Positions 1-7,561 of a stretch of 34,941 nucleotides of DNA are shown here, piece after piece. A program made the position numbers and the translations under genes. The stretch comes from DATMQA01 sp035566895 (GTDB taxonomy: Bacteria; Verrucomicrobiota; Verrucomicrobiia; Limisphaerales; UBA8199). The notes below the pieces were generated by a model. That model was given only the letters and a program-made list of their open reading frames with translations. It had not been told where the DNA came from and did no database searches. The stretch spans positions 1-34,941 of the forward strand of contig DATMQA010000071.1 in the NCBI GenBank assembly GCA_035566895.1, given 5' to 3'. Position 1 is the stretch's first letter. Each line of letters opens with the position of its first letter.

Positions 1-725
1 AAGTTGGCGACCTCGTATTGTTTGAAACCAGCAGGGGTGGCCTGTTCAACCAATTCATCGTACATCGCGCAGGCCAGGTCTTCATCCTCGTCGAATTCAC
101 CGGCCCGCAGTTGGGCGTAGAGCGCAGTGTCCTCTTCGTAAATGACTTCGTAGCTGGAGAGATGTTCGCTTCCCAGAGCGAGGGCCTGGCGGAGGGTTTC
201 GCGCCAGATTGGGAGGGTTTGGCCGGGGATGGCGAACATGAGGTCGAGATTCAGGTTTTCAAACCCGGCCTGGCGGAGAAGGTCGAAGGACTTAAAAACC
301 ATGTCGCGGGAGTGGATGCGCCCGAGCCGTTCCAGCAGTGACTCGTCGAGGGATTGGACGCCCATGGAGATGCGGTTCACGCCGTAGGACCGCAGCAACC
401 TGGCTTTGTCGAGCGAGACGGTGGCGGGATTGCATTCGACGGTCCACTCCTCGGCGCCGAGCAGGTTCAATCGCTCCATCGCCTCGAGGATTTGTTCCCA
501 CTGTCGCAGGTTGAGCAACGACGGGGTGCCGCCGCCGAAAAAGACCAGCCGCGGTTTGAGGTCGGCAGCGACCAGTTGCATTTCGCGAATCAGAGCAGCG
601 ACGTAACGATTGATCAGTTCACCGCTGGACGGCTCGGAATAGAAGGCACAATAGGAGCATTTGTGCGCGCAGAACGGCACATGCACATACAGACTGGCGA
701 TCGGCTCCGATGACGATTCGAGCAT
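1..725 (-). CDS. hemW: HemW, radical SAM heme chaperone / coproporphyrinogen III oxidase-like (partial, 3' end outside window)
   Basis: The minus-strand frame is open from ATG 725 to the window edge, giving the first ~241 residues of a family that is usually ~380. Near the N-terminus it reads YVHVPFCAHKCSYC, the CxxxCxxC motif that binds the radical-SAM 4Fe-4S cluster. FFGGGTPSLL follows, the glycine-rich SAM-binding motif. Further on come VECNPAT, GVNRISMGVQS and NLDLMFAIPGQT, all typical of HemW/HemN-like proteins. HemW is now regarded as a cytoplasmic heme chaperone that delivers heme to respiratory enzymes; older annotation calls it oxygen-independent coproporphyrinogen oxidase. The motif order fits HemW rather than true HemN, but the C-terminal HemN domain is not visible. 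No clear Shine-Dalgarno precedes the ATG. It is divergent from the cation transporter gene, with a repeat-bearing gap between. Confidence 0.9.
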   Translation of the reverse strand, partial: MLESSSEPIASLYVHVPFCAHKCSYCAFYSEPSSGELINRYVAALIREMQLVAADLKPRLVFFGGGTPSLLNLRQWEQILEAMERLNLLGAEEWTVECNPATVSLDKARLLRSYGVNRISMGVQSLDESLLERLGRIHSRDMVFKSFDLLRQAGFENLNLDLMFAIPGQTLPIWRETLRQALALGSEHLSSYEVIYEEDTALYAQLRAGEFDEDEDLACAMYDELVEQATPAGFKQYEVAN

Positions 726-758
726 GCGTGAAAAATAGCTAAAAACGCGGGAATTGCT

Positions 759-822
759 ACAAAAGAACACACAAGAAATGGGATCATAAATGCAGACTTT
801 GAGTTCTTTGTGTTCTTTTGTG
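759..822. repeat. Imperfect inverted repeat in the hemW/CDF divergent gap
   Basis: The left arm acaaaagaacaca-caagaa (about 759-778) is nearly the reverse complement of the right arm gttctttgtgttcttttgtg (803-822), with a spacer of about 24 nt. The same word family (ctttgagttctttcgttgcg, tgcctttttgtggc) recurs at 26.7-26.85 kb and, reversed, at 34.64-34.68 kb. It therefore looks like a dispersed intergenic repeat, not a gene-specific operator. An in-frame GTG at 810 lies inside the right arm, which argues against using it as the start of the downstream gene. Confidence 0.6.
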
Positions 823-845
823 GCGATCAATTGTACGGTTTCGCC

Positions 846-1733
846 GTGGCTCAGAGCCGGCTTCAACGTGGGTTGCGCGCTACCTTCTCAGGATTAGCGG
901 TAAATACGGTTTTGGCCGGCAGCAAACTGGCGGCCGGCATTCTGGGTCATTCTCATGCTTTGATCGCGGACGCGGTCGAATCCCTGGCCGACATCTTCAG
1001 TTCGATTATCGTCTGGCGCGGGCTGGTGGTGGCGGCTGAGCCTGCCGACGAAGATCACCCTTACGGGCATGGCAAGGCGGAACCGCTCGCGGCGGCGATT
1101 GTGTCCGTGATGCTGCTGATGGCGGCGGGCTGGATTGCGGTAACTGCGATTAGTGAAATTCACCGGCCGCACCTGTCGCCGGCACCGTTTACGCTGCTGG
1201 TGCTGTTTGTCGTGATCGCGATCAAGGAAAGTCTATTTCGTTTTGTACTGCACACGTCGGTCTCGGTGGACAGCTCGGCAATCAAGGCCGACGCCTGGCA
1301 CCATCGGAGTGATGCGATCACGTCGTTGGCCGCGGCGATCGGCATCAGCGTAGCCCTGGTTGGGGGGAAAGGGTTCGAAGCTGCGGATGATGCCGCGGCA
1401 GTGGCGGCCGCGCTGGTCATCGCCTGGAACGGCTGGCACTTGCTGCTTCCGGCCTTGAATGAGTTGATGGACCGCTCGCCCAACCGCGAAATAGTCGAAC
1501 GCATTCGCCGCATCGCCGAAGCGGTGCGCGGCGTGGATGCGGTCGAAAAATGCATGGCCCGCAAAATGGGGCATCAATACTATGTGGATATGCACGTGGA
1601 GGTGGACCCGGAGATGACCGTCCAGCGGTCGCATGAGATTGCGCATGATGTGAAGGACAAAGTGCGGACTCAGGTGCCCCGCGTGCGCGACGTGCTGGTG
1701 CACATCGAACCTTCGCGGAACAACAAGGGTTAA
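846..1733 (+). CDS. Cation diffusion facilitator (CDF) family efflux transporter
   Basis: This predicted inner-membrane antiporter exports divalent metal (Zn, Fe, Mn, Co or Cd) in exchange for protons. The sequence GHSHALIADAVESLADIFSS is the conserved second transmembrane helix, with the metal-site Asp residues. KADAWHHRSDAITS is the matching HxxxD motif of helix 5, followed by hydrophobic segments. The last ~85 residues form the cytoplasmic ferredoxin-like CDF dimerisation domain (VEKCMARKMGHQYYVDMHVEVDP...SHEIAHDVKDKV). I chose the GTG at 846 (VAQSRLQRGLRATFSGL, ~295 aa) because family members start just before the RxxRxxxxGL segment. The frame also runs back to a GTG at 810, but that codon lies in an intergenic repeat. 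The metal specificity cannot be read from the sequence. Confidence 0.88.
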   Translation: MAQSRLQRGLRATFSGLAVNTVLAGSKLAAGILGHSHALIADAVESLADIFSSIIVWRGLVVAAEPADEDHPYGHGKAEPLAAAIVSVMLLMAAGWIAVTAISEIHRPHLSPAPFTLLVLFVVIAIKESLFRFVLHTSVSVDSSAIKADAWHHRSDAITSLAAAIGISVALVGGKGFEAADDAAAVAAALVIAWNGWHLLLPALNELMDRSPNREIVERIRRIAEAVRGVDAVEKCMARKMGHQYYVDMHVEVDPEMTVQRSHEIAHDVKDKVRTQVPRVRDVLVHIEPSRNNKG

Positions 1734-1820
1734 CCCGTCTCTCTCAGTCCGGGCGGATCTGGTTGGTGCCACCACGGCACATGGGAAAGACCTTTCCTCG
1801 ACGCATGAACCAAAGAGCGA

Positions 1821-1862
1821 CCCCTCACCCCGCCCTCTCCCCTTATGAAGGGGAGAGGGAGA
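1821..1862. repeat. Hairpin of the dispersed 'CCCTCTCCCC' intergenic repeat family
   Basis: A perfect 12-bp stem (1833-1844 ccctctcccctt pairing with 1848-1859) closes a 3-nt loop, preceded by acccctcaccccg. A diverged copy (acccctctcccggccctctcccc) sits at 34681-34705. This word is widespread between genes in many bacterial genomes. An alternative upstream start of the argG frame (GTG/ATG near 1845) falls in the loop and is therefore unlikely to be used. Confidence 0.7.
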
Positions 1863-1946
1863 CCCACGGCCCGAGCTTCGGCGGAGCGACAGCGTGGTTT
1901 GCGGTGTCGAAATGCGCCTTCTAAACCTGCACTCGTTATTTTCCGC

Positions 1947-1974
1947 TTGGCGTTTCGAGGCTGTTCCCCATTAT
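1947..1974 (+). promoter_or_regulatory. Possible sigma70-type promoter of argG
   Basis: TTGGCG (1947-1952) and CATTAT (1969-1974) are 16 nt apart, each matching four of six consensus bases. The -10 hexamer ends only 8 nt before the argG ATG, so transcription would start at or next to the start codon. No Shine-Dalgarno is visible, which fits a leaderless mRNA. This is inference from spacing only. Confidence 0.35.
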
Positions 1975-1982
1975 CTCACCGC

Positions 1983-3206
1983 ATGAAAATTGTCTTAGCT
2001 TATTCGGGCGGGCTCGACACTTCGGTCATCCTGTCGTGGCTCAAGGAAACCTATGACTCGGAGGTCATCGCATTCTGCGCCAACATCGGCCAGGAAGAGG
2101 AGCTCAAAGGCCTTGAAGCCAAGGCCAAAAGAACCGGCGCCTCCAAATGTTACATCGTCGATTTACAGGAAGAATTCGCGCGCGATTTCATTTTCCCGAT
2201 GCTGCAGGCCGGCGCGGTTTATGAGAGCCAATATTTTCTGGGCACCAGCATCGCCCGGCCGCTCATCGCCAAGGGCATGATTGAAGCTGCGCGCAAGGAA
2301 AAAGCCAACGCCCTCGCGCACGGCGCCACCGGCAAAGGCAACGACCAGGTGCGTTTCGAACTCACCGCCGCCGCCCTTGCGCCCGAACTCCAGGTGATTG
2401 CTCCCTGGCGGGACGCCCGGTTTCGCGACCAGTTCCCCGGCCGCGCGGAGATGATTGCGTATTGCGAGGAGAAGAAGATTCCGATCCAGGCCTCGGCGAA
2501 GAAGCCGTATTCGATGGACCGCAACCTCCTGCACATCTCTTTCGAAGCCGGCATTCTCGAAGACCCATGGATGGACGCTTTCGCGCCGAAGAACAAGGAC
2601 ATGTTCAAGCTCAGCGTCGCGCCCGAGGACGCGCCGGATAAACCGGAGTATGTGACGATCGAGTTCAAAAAAGGCAACTGCGTCGCCGTCAACGGCAAGG
2701 CGCTGGCCCCGCTGGCGGTGATGCGGACGCTCAACAAACTCGGGGGCAAGCATGGTGTCGGCCGGGTTGATATGGTGGAGAACCGCTACGTGGGGATGAA
2801 ATCACGCGGCGTTTATGAGACGCCCGGCGGGGCGATCCTGCATTTCGCCCATCGACAAATGGAGACGCTGACGATGGACCGCGAAGTGATGCATCTGCGC
2901 GACTCGCTCATCCCGCGCTACGCGGAGCTGGTGTATTACGGGTATTGGTTTGCGCCGGAGCGGCTGGCATTGCAGGCCTTCGTGACCGAGAGCCAGAAGA
3001 ACGTCACGGGCACCGTCCGCGTGAAACTTTACAAAGGCAACCTGATGTGCGCCGGCCGCAAATCCCCGGTAAGTCTGTACAACCCGGCGATCGCAACGAT
3101 GGAAGCTGACCCGACCAAAGCCTATAACCAGGATGATGCAACAGGCTTCATACGGTTGAATGCGCTAAGGTTGAAGGTGGCGGCGAAGGTGCAGCGGAAG
3201 AAGTGA
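1983..3206 (+). CDS. argG: Argininosuccinate synthase
   Basis: This cytoplasmic enzyme joins citrulline and aspartate using ATP, the penultimate step of arginine synthesis. The protein starts MKIVLAYSGGLDTSVILSWL, the PP-loop N-type ATP pyrophosphatase signature SGGLDTS. Further family landmarks are AHGATGKGNDQVRFEL, IAPWRD, KKPYSMDRNLLHISFEAG and VGRVDMVENRYVGMKSRGVYETPGG (read in pieces). At 407 residues it matches the usual ~400. The open frame extends 46 codons upstream, but that part is unlike the family and crosses a hairpin repeat, so ATG 1983 is the start. It appears monocistronic, with a converging small gene 72 nt downstream. No argH is in view. Confidence 0.97.
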   Translation: MKIVLAYSGGLDTSVILSWLKETYDSEVIAFCANIGQEEELKGLEAKAKRTGASKCYIVDLQEEFARDFIFPMLQAGAVYESQYFLGTSIARPLIAKGMIEAARKEKANALAHGATGKGNDQVRFELTAAALAPELQVIAPWRDARFRDQFPGRAEMIAYCEEKKIPIQASAKKPYSMDRNLLHISFEAGILEDPWMDAFAPKNKDMFKLSVAPEDAPDKPEYVTIEFKKGNCVAVNGKALAPLAVMRTLNKLGGKHGVGRVDMVENRYVGMKSRGVYETPGGAILHFAHRQMETLTMDREVMHLRDSLIPRYAELVYYGYWFAPERLALQAFVTESQKNVTGTVRVKLYKGNLMCAGRKSPVSLYNPAIATMEADPTKAYNQDDATGFIRLNALRLKVAAKVQRKK

Positions 3207-3277
3207 GTGATAATACAGTGTTTTCGGCCTGTAAGCAACGATGTCGCTGAGGTCAGACTCGGCAGAAGGGGAGATAA

Positions 3278-3463
3278 TTACCTTCCGGCCCATTGATTGA
3301 TCTTCGCTTTGACCTCTTCAATGGGAATGCCCTCGCCGCGGTCAAGTTCTGCCAGTGCCTTTTCGACCCCTTGGCGAAACTCAAGCTCCTGGATCGCGTC
3401 GGCCAGCGTTGCATCTTTGGGCAACTTCGCTGCTACTTCCAGCAAGATCTCCCTCGTGCTCAT
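3278..3463 (-). CDS. Small antitoxin-like protein, no partner toxin seen
   Basis: A 61-residue, helix-rich, charged protein (MSTREILLEVAAKLPKDA at the start; GIPIEEVKAKINQWAGR at the end). The closing pattern, a short acidic stretch followed by (I/H)EEVxxxxxxW, is common in small antitoxins of type II systems that neutralise RelE/ParE toxins. That is a family resemblance I recall and cannot prove here. No toxin-sized frame lies next to it: argG ends 72 nt away on the opposite strand, and the 300 nt upstream hold only a 20-codon open frame ending at the start codon. It may be an orphan antitoxin or the survivor of a decayed module. The purine-rich gatgggatgag just upstream could be a ribosome binding site. 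Confidence 0.55.
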   Translation of the reverse strand: MSTREILLEVAAKLPKDATLADAIQELEFRQGVEKALAELDRGEGIPIEEVKAKINQWAGR

Positions 3464-3775
3464 AAGAACAATCTCATCCCATCTTCGTAAATTGCCGCGA
3501 TGGCTTCGACCGGTGTCGTCACGACCCGAAGCTATTGTCCGGACGGCATTCTGGCAAGATTAAGTGCCCGATTGAGTCGAGACAGATCGGCTCGGAGACA
3601 GGCCTGACGTTTCGGGAGCCGCGCCAGAAGATCCGAAAAAGCCAACCGTATTTCCTCTCAAATGACGCCGGCTTTTTTCTTGTTTTGTTTTGCGGCGGTA
3701 AAAATGCCTAAGTCCAAGCTTTGGTTCAGCGGCGAACGCCTTGACCTTATCGCCCCTATCGATCAGGCTGGCCGC

Positions 3776-5713
3776 GTGGCAACACGGTTCCACTCGAAGC
3801 GCACGATCCTGGCTCTGCTGGTCCTCATAGGCGTTTTGGTGGTCACTTCTCTGGCCGCCGAGGGCGCGTCCAAACCCAACTTCATCCTCATCCTGGCCGA
3901 CGACATGGGCTACGGGGACATCGGGCCGTTCGGCTCGACCAAAAATCGCACGCCGAATCTCGACCGCATGGCGCAGGAAGGGTTGCGCTTCACCAGCTTT
4001 TATGCCGCTCCGGTTTGCACGCCGTCGCGGGCGCAAATCCTCACGGGGTGTTACGCCAAACGGGTCTCGTTGCCGAATGTGTTGTCGCCCGCCGCGGCCA
4101 TCGGTCTGAGCACGAACGAACACACGATCGCCGAACTGCTCAAGGCGCAGGGCTACGCGACGATGGCCGTCGGCAAATGGCACGTCGGCGATGCGCCGGA
4201 GTTCCTGCCCACGCGCCATGGGTTCGATTCGTACTTCGGCCTGCCTTACTCGAATGACATGGGCGGTCCGGCCAACCTCGCGAAGGGCAGACGGCAGCGG
4301 CGTCCGCCGCTGCCGCTGGTGCAGAACGAGCAGGTCATCGAGACCGTCACGCCCGAAGGCCAGAACCGGCTCACGGAGCGCTACACGGAGGCGGCACTGA
4401 AGTTCGTGCGCGAACACAAGGACGCGCCTTTCTTCCTTTACCTGCCGCATACGGCGGTGCATGTGCCGATTCATCCCGGCGACCGGTTCCGGGGCAAATC
4501 GCCCAATGGGCTGTACAGCGACTGGGTCGAGGAAGTCGATTGGAGCGTCGGGCGGGTGCTCGACACGGTGCGGGAACTGGGGCTGGCCGAACGCACACTG
4601 GTGATTTTTACCAGCGACAACGGGCCGTGGCTTTCGCAGGGAACCAATGCGGGCGTGGCGGGCCCGTTGCGCGGCGGCAAGGGCGGGACTTACGAAGGAG
4701 GGGTGCGCGAACCGACCATCGCCTGGTGGCCGAGCAAGGTCCCGCACGGTGGCGCCGTCGATGCTATCGCCGCCAACTTTGATTTTCTTCCCACGTTCGT
4801 GAGCCTGGCCGGCGGCACGTTGCCGCCAGACGACAAAATTGACGGCCTGGACATCTCTCCCCTGCTGCTGGGCCGGACCAAAGAATCTCCCCACCAGGCG
4901 CATTATTATTTCTCCGGCAACGCGTTGCAAGCCGTCCGCTCCGGACCGTGGAAACTGGCCGTCGCCCGCCAGAGCGAAGGCCTGGGCAAGACGGCCGCCG
5001 CCCCGGACACCGCCAAGCCGTTTACCCCGACGCTCTATAACCTCGATGAAGACATCGGCGAGAAACGGGACGTCGCCGGGCAACATCCCGAGGTTGTGAA
5101 GCGGCTCCAGGGACTGGTCGCGCAAATGGGTGCCGACCTTGGCCTCACGGCCACCGGCCCCGGCGTGCGTCCGCCCGGTCGGGTGGCCCACGCGGTCGGG
5201 CTGTGGCTGCCCGGGCAAGCCCCCGCCGCGGATGTGTTGGCCGCCCATTATGATCTCCAGTCCCTCGACAAGCTGGAGATTGGGGATGTCCTGGACCAAG
5301 CCGAAGCTCCGCAGATCGCCGGCAAAGCGCTCACCATTTCAGCGGAGGTGAGCCCCGAAGCGCCCGACGGCGTAATTATCGCCCAGGGCGGCAGTTTCAA
5401 TGGCTATGCGGTGCATCTGCGCGGCGGGAAACCAGCTTTTACCGTTCGCGAAGCCGGAGACCTGGTGTCCATTTCAGCCGCCAAGACACCGGCGGCCCAC
5501 TTTCGTCTGGAAGCGCGGCTGGCTCGCGATGGCGCCATGATGCTGGCCATTGATGGCAAGACGGTCGCTCGTGGCAAGGCCCCCGGTCTCATCCCGGGCC
5601 AACCCCACGAAGACTTCTGCGTCGGGCACGATAACGGCAGGCCCGTTGGGGATTACGACGGCCGGACACATTTCCGGGGCGCCATTTCGAAGCTCAAAGT
5701 CGTCGCCGAATAA
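3776..5713 (+). CDS. Secreted sulfatase (arylsulfatase A-like) with C-terminal lectin-like domain
   Basis: This predicted exported type I sulfatase hydrolyses sulfate esters. The core shows PNFILILADDMGYGD (metal Asp pair), CTPSRAQILTG (the Cys becomes formylglycine), GKWHVG, and FTSDNGPW (metal Asp/Asn). The catalytic domain covers about the first 480 residues. The last ~150 residues contain ALTISAEVSPEAPDG, GSFNGYAVHLRGGKPAFTV and FRGAISKLKVVAE, a beta-rich concanavalin/LamG-like module that could bind glycan. The GTG at 3776 puts a classic signal peptide at the very N-terminus (RFHSKRTILALLVLIGVLVV then AEG). The frame is also open from ATG 3662, but that start would bury the signal about 38 residues in. 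The substrate is unknown. The amidase gene follows 41 nt later on the same strand and may be co-transcribed. Confidence 0.9.
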   Translation: MATRFHSKRTILALLVLIGVLVVTSLAAEGASKPNFILILADDMGYGDIGPFGSTKNRTPNLDRMAQEGLRFTSFYAAPVCTPSRAQILTGCYAKRVSLPNVLSPAAAIGLSTNEHTIAELLKAQGYATMAVGKWHVGDAPEFLPTRHGFDSYFGLPYSNDMGGPANLAKGRRQRRPPLPLVQNEQVIETVTPEGQNRLTERYTEAALKFVREHKDAPFFLYLPHTAVHVPIHPGDRFRGKSPNGLYSDWVEEVDWSVGRVLDTVRELGLAERTLVIFTSDNGPWLSQGTNAGVAGPLRGGKGGTYEGGVREPTIAWWPSKVPHGGAVDAIAANFDFLPTFVSLAGGTLPPDDKIDGLDISPLLLGRTKESPHQAHYYFSGNALQAVRSGPWKLAVARQSEGLGKTAAAPDTAKPFTPTLYNLDEDIGEKRDVAGQHPEVVKRLQGLVAQMGADLGLTATGPGVRPPGRVAHAVGLWLPGQAPAADVLAAHYDLQSLDKLEIGDVLDQAEAPQIAGKALTISAEVSPEAPDGVIIAQGGSFNGYAVHLRGGKPAFTVREAGDLVSISAAKTPAAHFRLEARLARDGAMMLAIDGKTVARGKAPGLIPGQPHEDFCVGHDNGRPVGDYDGRTHFRGAISKLKVVAE

Positions 5714-5754
5714 AGGCGTTCACTTAGGGCCCCCCTACTCTGAGAATCTCCATT

Positions 5755-7374
5755 ATGAACCGACGAAATTTCCTGCGCGCGGCGGCGCTTGGGAGCGTCG
5801 CCACCCTCACCACCACGACCGCGTCCGACGCCCGCGCCGCCGCCCGGTCGCAGCGGGTTAGCCGAATCAAACCCTTCGACCTGGAAGAGTTGACGATTTC
5901 CGAACTCCAGCACCTGCTGGAGAACAGCGAGTATTCCGCAGTGGATTTGACCAAAAAGTACTTGGCGCGCATCGCGGCGCTGGACCGGCGCGGCCCGGCG
6001 CTCAGGGCCGTCATCGAGCTGAATCCCGATGCGCTGGCGCTCGCGGCTGCCTCGGACAAGGAGCGGCAGGCCAAAGGCCCGCGCGGCCCGCTGCACGGCA
6101 TTCCCATCCTCATCAAAGACAACATTGACACGCACGACCGCATGACGACGACCGCCGGCTCGCTCGCGCTGGAAGGGTCGCTCCCGCCACGGGACTCCTT
6201 CGTCGTGACGCAGTTGCGCGCCGCCGGGGCCGTGCTGGTGGGCAAAACCAACCTGAGCGAATGGGCCAACTTTCGTGGCGCGCTTTCGACCAGCGGCTGG
6301 AGCGCGCGCGGCGGTCAGACGCGCAACCCGTACGCGCTGGATCGCAATCCTTCCGGCTCCAGCTCCGGTTCCGCGGTGGCGGCCGCCGCCAACCTTTGCG
6401 CCGCGGCCGTCGGCACGGAAACCGACGGTTCGATTCTTTCGCCGGCATCGTTCAACGGCGTCGTCGGGATCAAACCGACCCTCGGGCTGGTCAGCCGGGC
6501 CGGCATCATTCCGATTGCGCACAGCCAGGATACCGCCGGCCCCCTGGCCCGCACAGTCACCGATGCCGCGCTCCTGTTGGGCGCGCTCGCCGGCACCGAT
6601 CGGCACGACCTAGCCACTGCGGATAGTTCCGCCCAAGGGCACCGCGATTACACCGCCTTCCTCGTTCCGGGCAGCCTGCGCGGCGCCCGCCTCGGTGTTG
6701 CTCGCGCGTTCTTCGGATTCCATCCCCAAGCCGATGCGCTGATTGAGTCCGCGCTCAAGGAAATGAAACGGCTCGGTGCGGAAGTCATCGACCCGGTTGA
6801 GCTCAAGAAGATGCCGGAGCTGGAGGAGGCCGAACTCGAAGTGTTTCGCTATGAGATGAAGGCCGACCTCAATGCCTATCTCGCCGGGCTCGGCCCGACG
6901 GCGCCGGTGCGCACCCTCGAAGACATCATCGAGTTCAACGAAAAGCATCGCGAACAGGAATTGCGTTGGTTCGGCCAGGAAGAGCTGCTCAAGGCGCAAG
7001 CCAAAGGGCCGCTGAGCGAAGAGGGTTACCTCGCGGCGCTGGCCACGTGCCGGCGCCTGGCCCGCACCGAGGGCATCGATAAAGTCATGGACCAGCGCAA
7101 ACTCGACGCCATCGTCGCGCCCACGTCCACGCCCGCCCACCTCACCGACTGGGTGACCGGCGATCATGGGCTGGGGGACAGCACGACACCGGCGGCCGTC
7201 GCCGGTTACCCGAGCATCACTGTGCCTGCCGGCCTGGTGTTTGGTTTGCCGGTGGGCCTCTCCTTTTTTGGCCGCGCCTGGAGCGAACCGAGACTGCTGG
7301 GAATCGCATTCGCTTTCGAGCAAGCCACCGAAGCTCGCCGGCCACCACAATTCTTGCGCAGCCTCGAGTCCTGA
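5755..7374 (+). CDS. Tat-exported amidase (amidase signature family)
   Basis: This protein hydrolyses an amide bond in an unidentified substrate, probably outside the cytoplasm. It begins MNRRNFLRAAALGSVATL, a twin-arginine signal, followed by a 'SDARAAA' cleavage region. The amidase signature triad is visible: Lys in HGIPILIKDNIDT, the cis-Ser in GSSSGSAVAAAAN, and the nucleophile Ser in TETDGSILSPAS. KPTLGLVSRAGIIPI and QDTAGPLARTVTDAA also fit the family. At 539 residues it is like the exported amidases often annotated as GatA-related or peptide amidase; the signal peptide argues against a role in tRNA amidation. It follows a sulfatase gene at 41 nt, so a shared role in breaking down amidated, sulfated polymers is possible but only inferred. 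Confidence 0.9.
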   Translation: MNRRNFLRAAALGSVATLTTTTASDARAAARSQRVSRIKPFDLEELTISELQHLLENSEYSAVDLTKKYLARIAALDRRGPALRAVIELNPDALALAAASDKERQAKGPRGPLHGIPILIKDNIDTHDRMTTTAGSLALEGSLPPRDSFVVTQLRAAGAVLVGKTNLSEWANFRGALSTSGWSARGGQTRNPYALDRNPSGSSSGSAVAAAANLCAAAVGTETDGSILSPASFNGVVGIKPTLGLVSRAGIIPIAHSQDTAGPLARTVTDAALLLGALAGTDRHDLATADSSAQGHRDYTAFLVPGSLRGARLGVARAFFGFHPQADALIESALKEMKRLGAEVIDPVELKKMPELEEAELEVFRYEMKADLNAYLAGLGPTAPVRTLEDIIEFNEKHREQELRWFGQEELLKAQAKGPLSEEGYLAALATCRRLARTEGIDKVMDQRKLDAIVAPTSTPAHLTDWVTGDHGLGDSTTPAAVAGYPSITVPAGLVFGLPVGLSFFGRAWSEPRLLGIAFAFEQATEARRPPQFLRSLES

Positions 7375-7488
7375 CCGGAATCGGATCGCTCGATGACCCG
7401 ATCCAATCGAGACGGATAATTGCTTGCCGGTGACAGGCAGAGTTCAGGCCAACCGGCGGTTCCTCAAGAAAATCTTTCACTTGCATCA

Positions 7489-7540
7489 AGCAAGAGCCGT
7501 CCTGGCCAGTGAAGCCGGTGATCAATGCCTTTTTCGGCAT
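7489..7540 (-). pseudogene. gmd: Truncated start of gmd (GDP-mannose 4,6-dehydratase)
   Basis: On the minus strand an ATG at 7540 opens MPKKALITGFTGQDGSCL. This is almost exactly the start of GDP-mannose 4,6-dehydratases, whose Rossmann loop reads ALITGxTGQDGSYL. After about 18 codons the resemblance stops (MQVKDFLEEPPVGL...). The open frame then runs into the antisense of the amidase gene, so the other ~300 residues are missing. The start lies 21 nt behind the stop of the minus-strand glycosyltransferase, as in an operon. The simplest reading is that a sugar-nucleotide gene belonging to the polysaccharide locus was cut off by a deletion or rearrangement with a junction near 7489. Confidence 0.6.
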
Positions 7541-7561
7541 CACAGGGACACAATTTGGGAA

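Noticed and set aside
3560..5299. 579-codon open frame on the minus strand opposite the sulfatase gene
   Set aside because: It is the antisense shadow of a well-supported sulfatase; its Arg/Gly/Pro-rich translation has no domain and no ribosome site.
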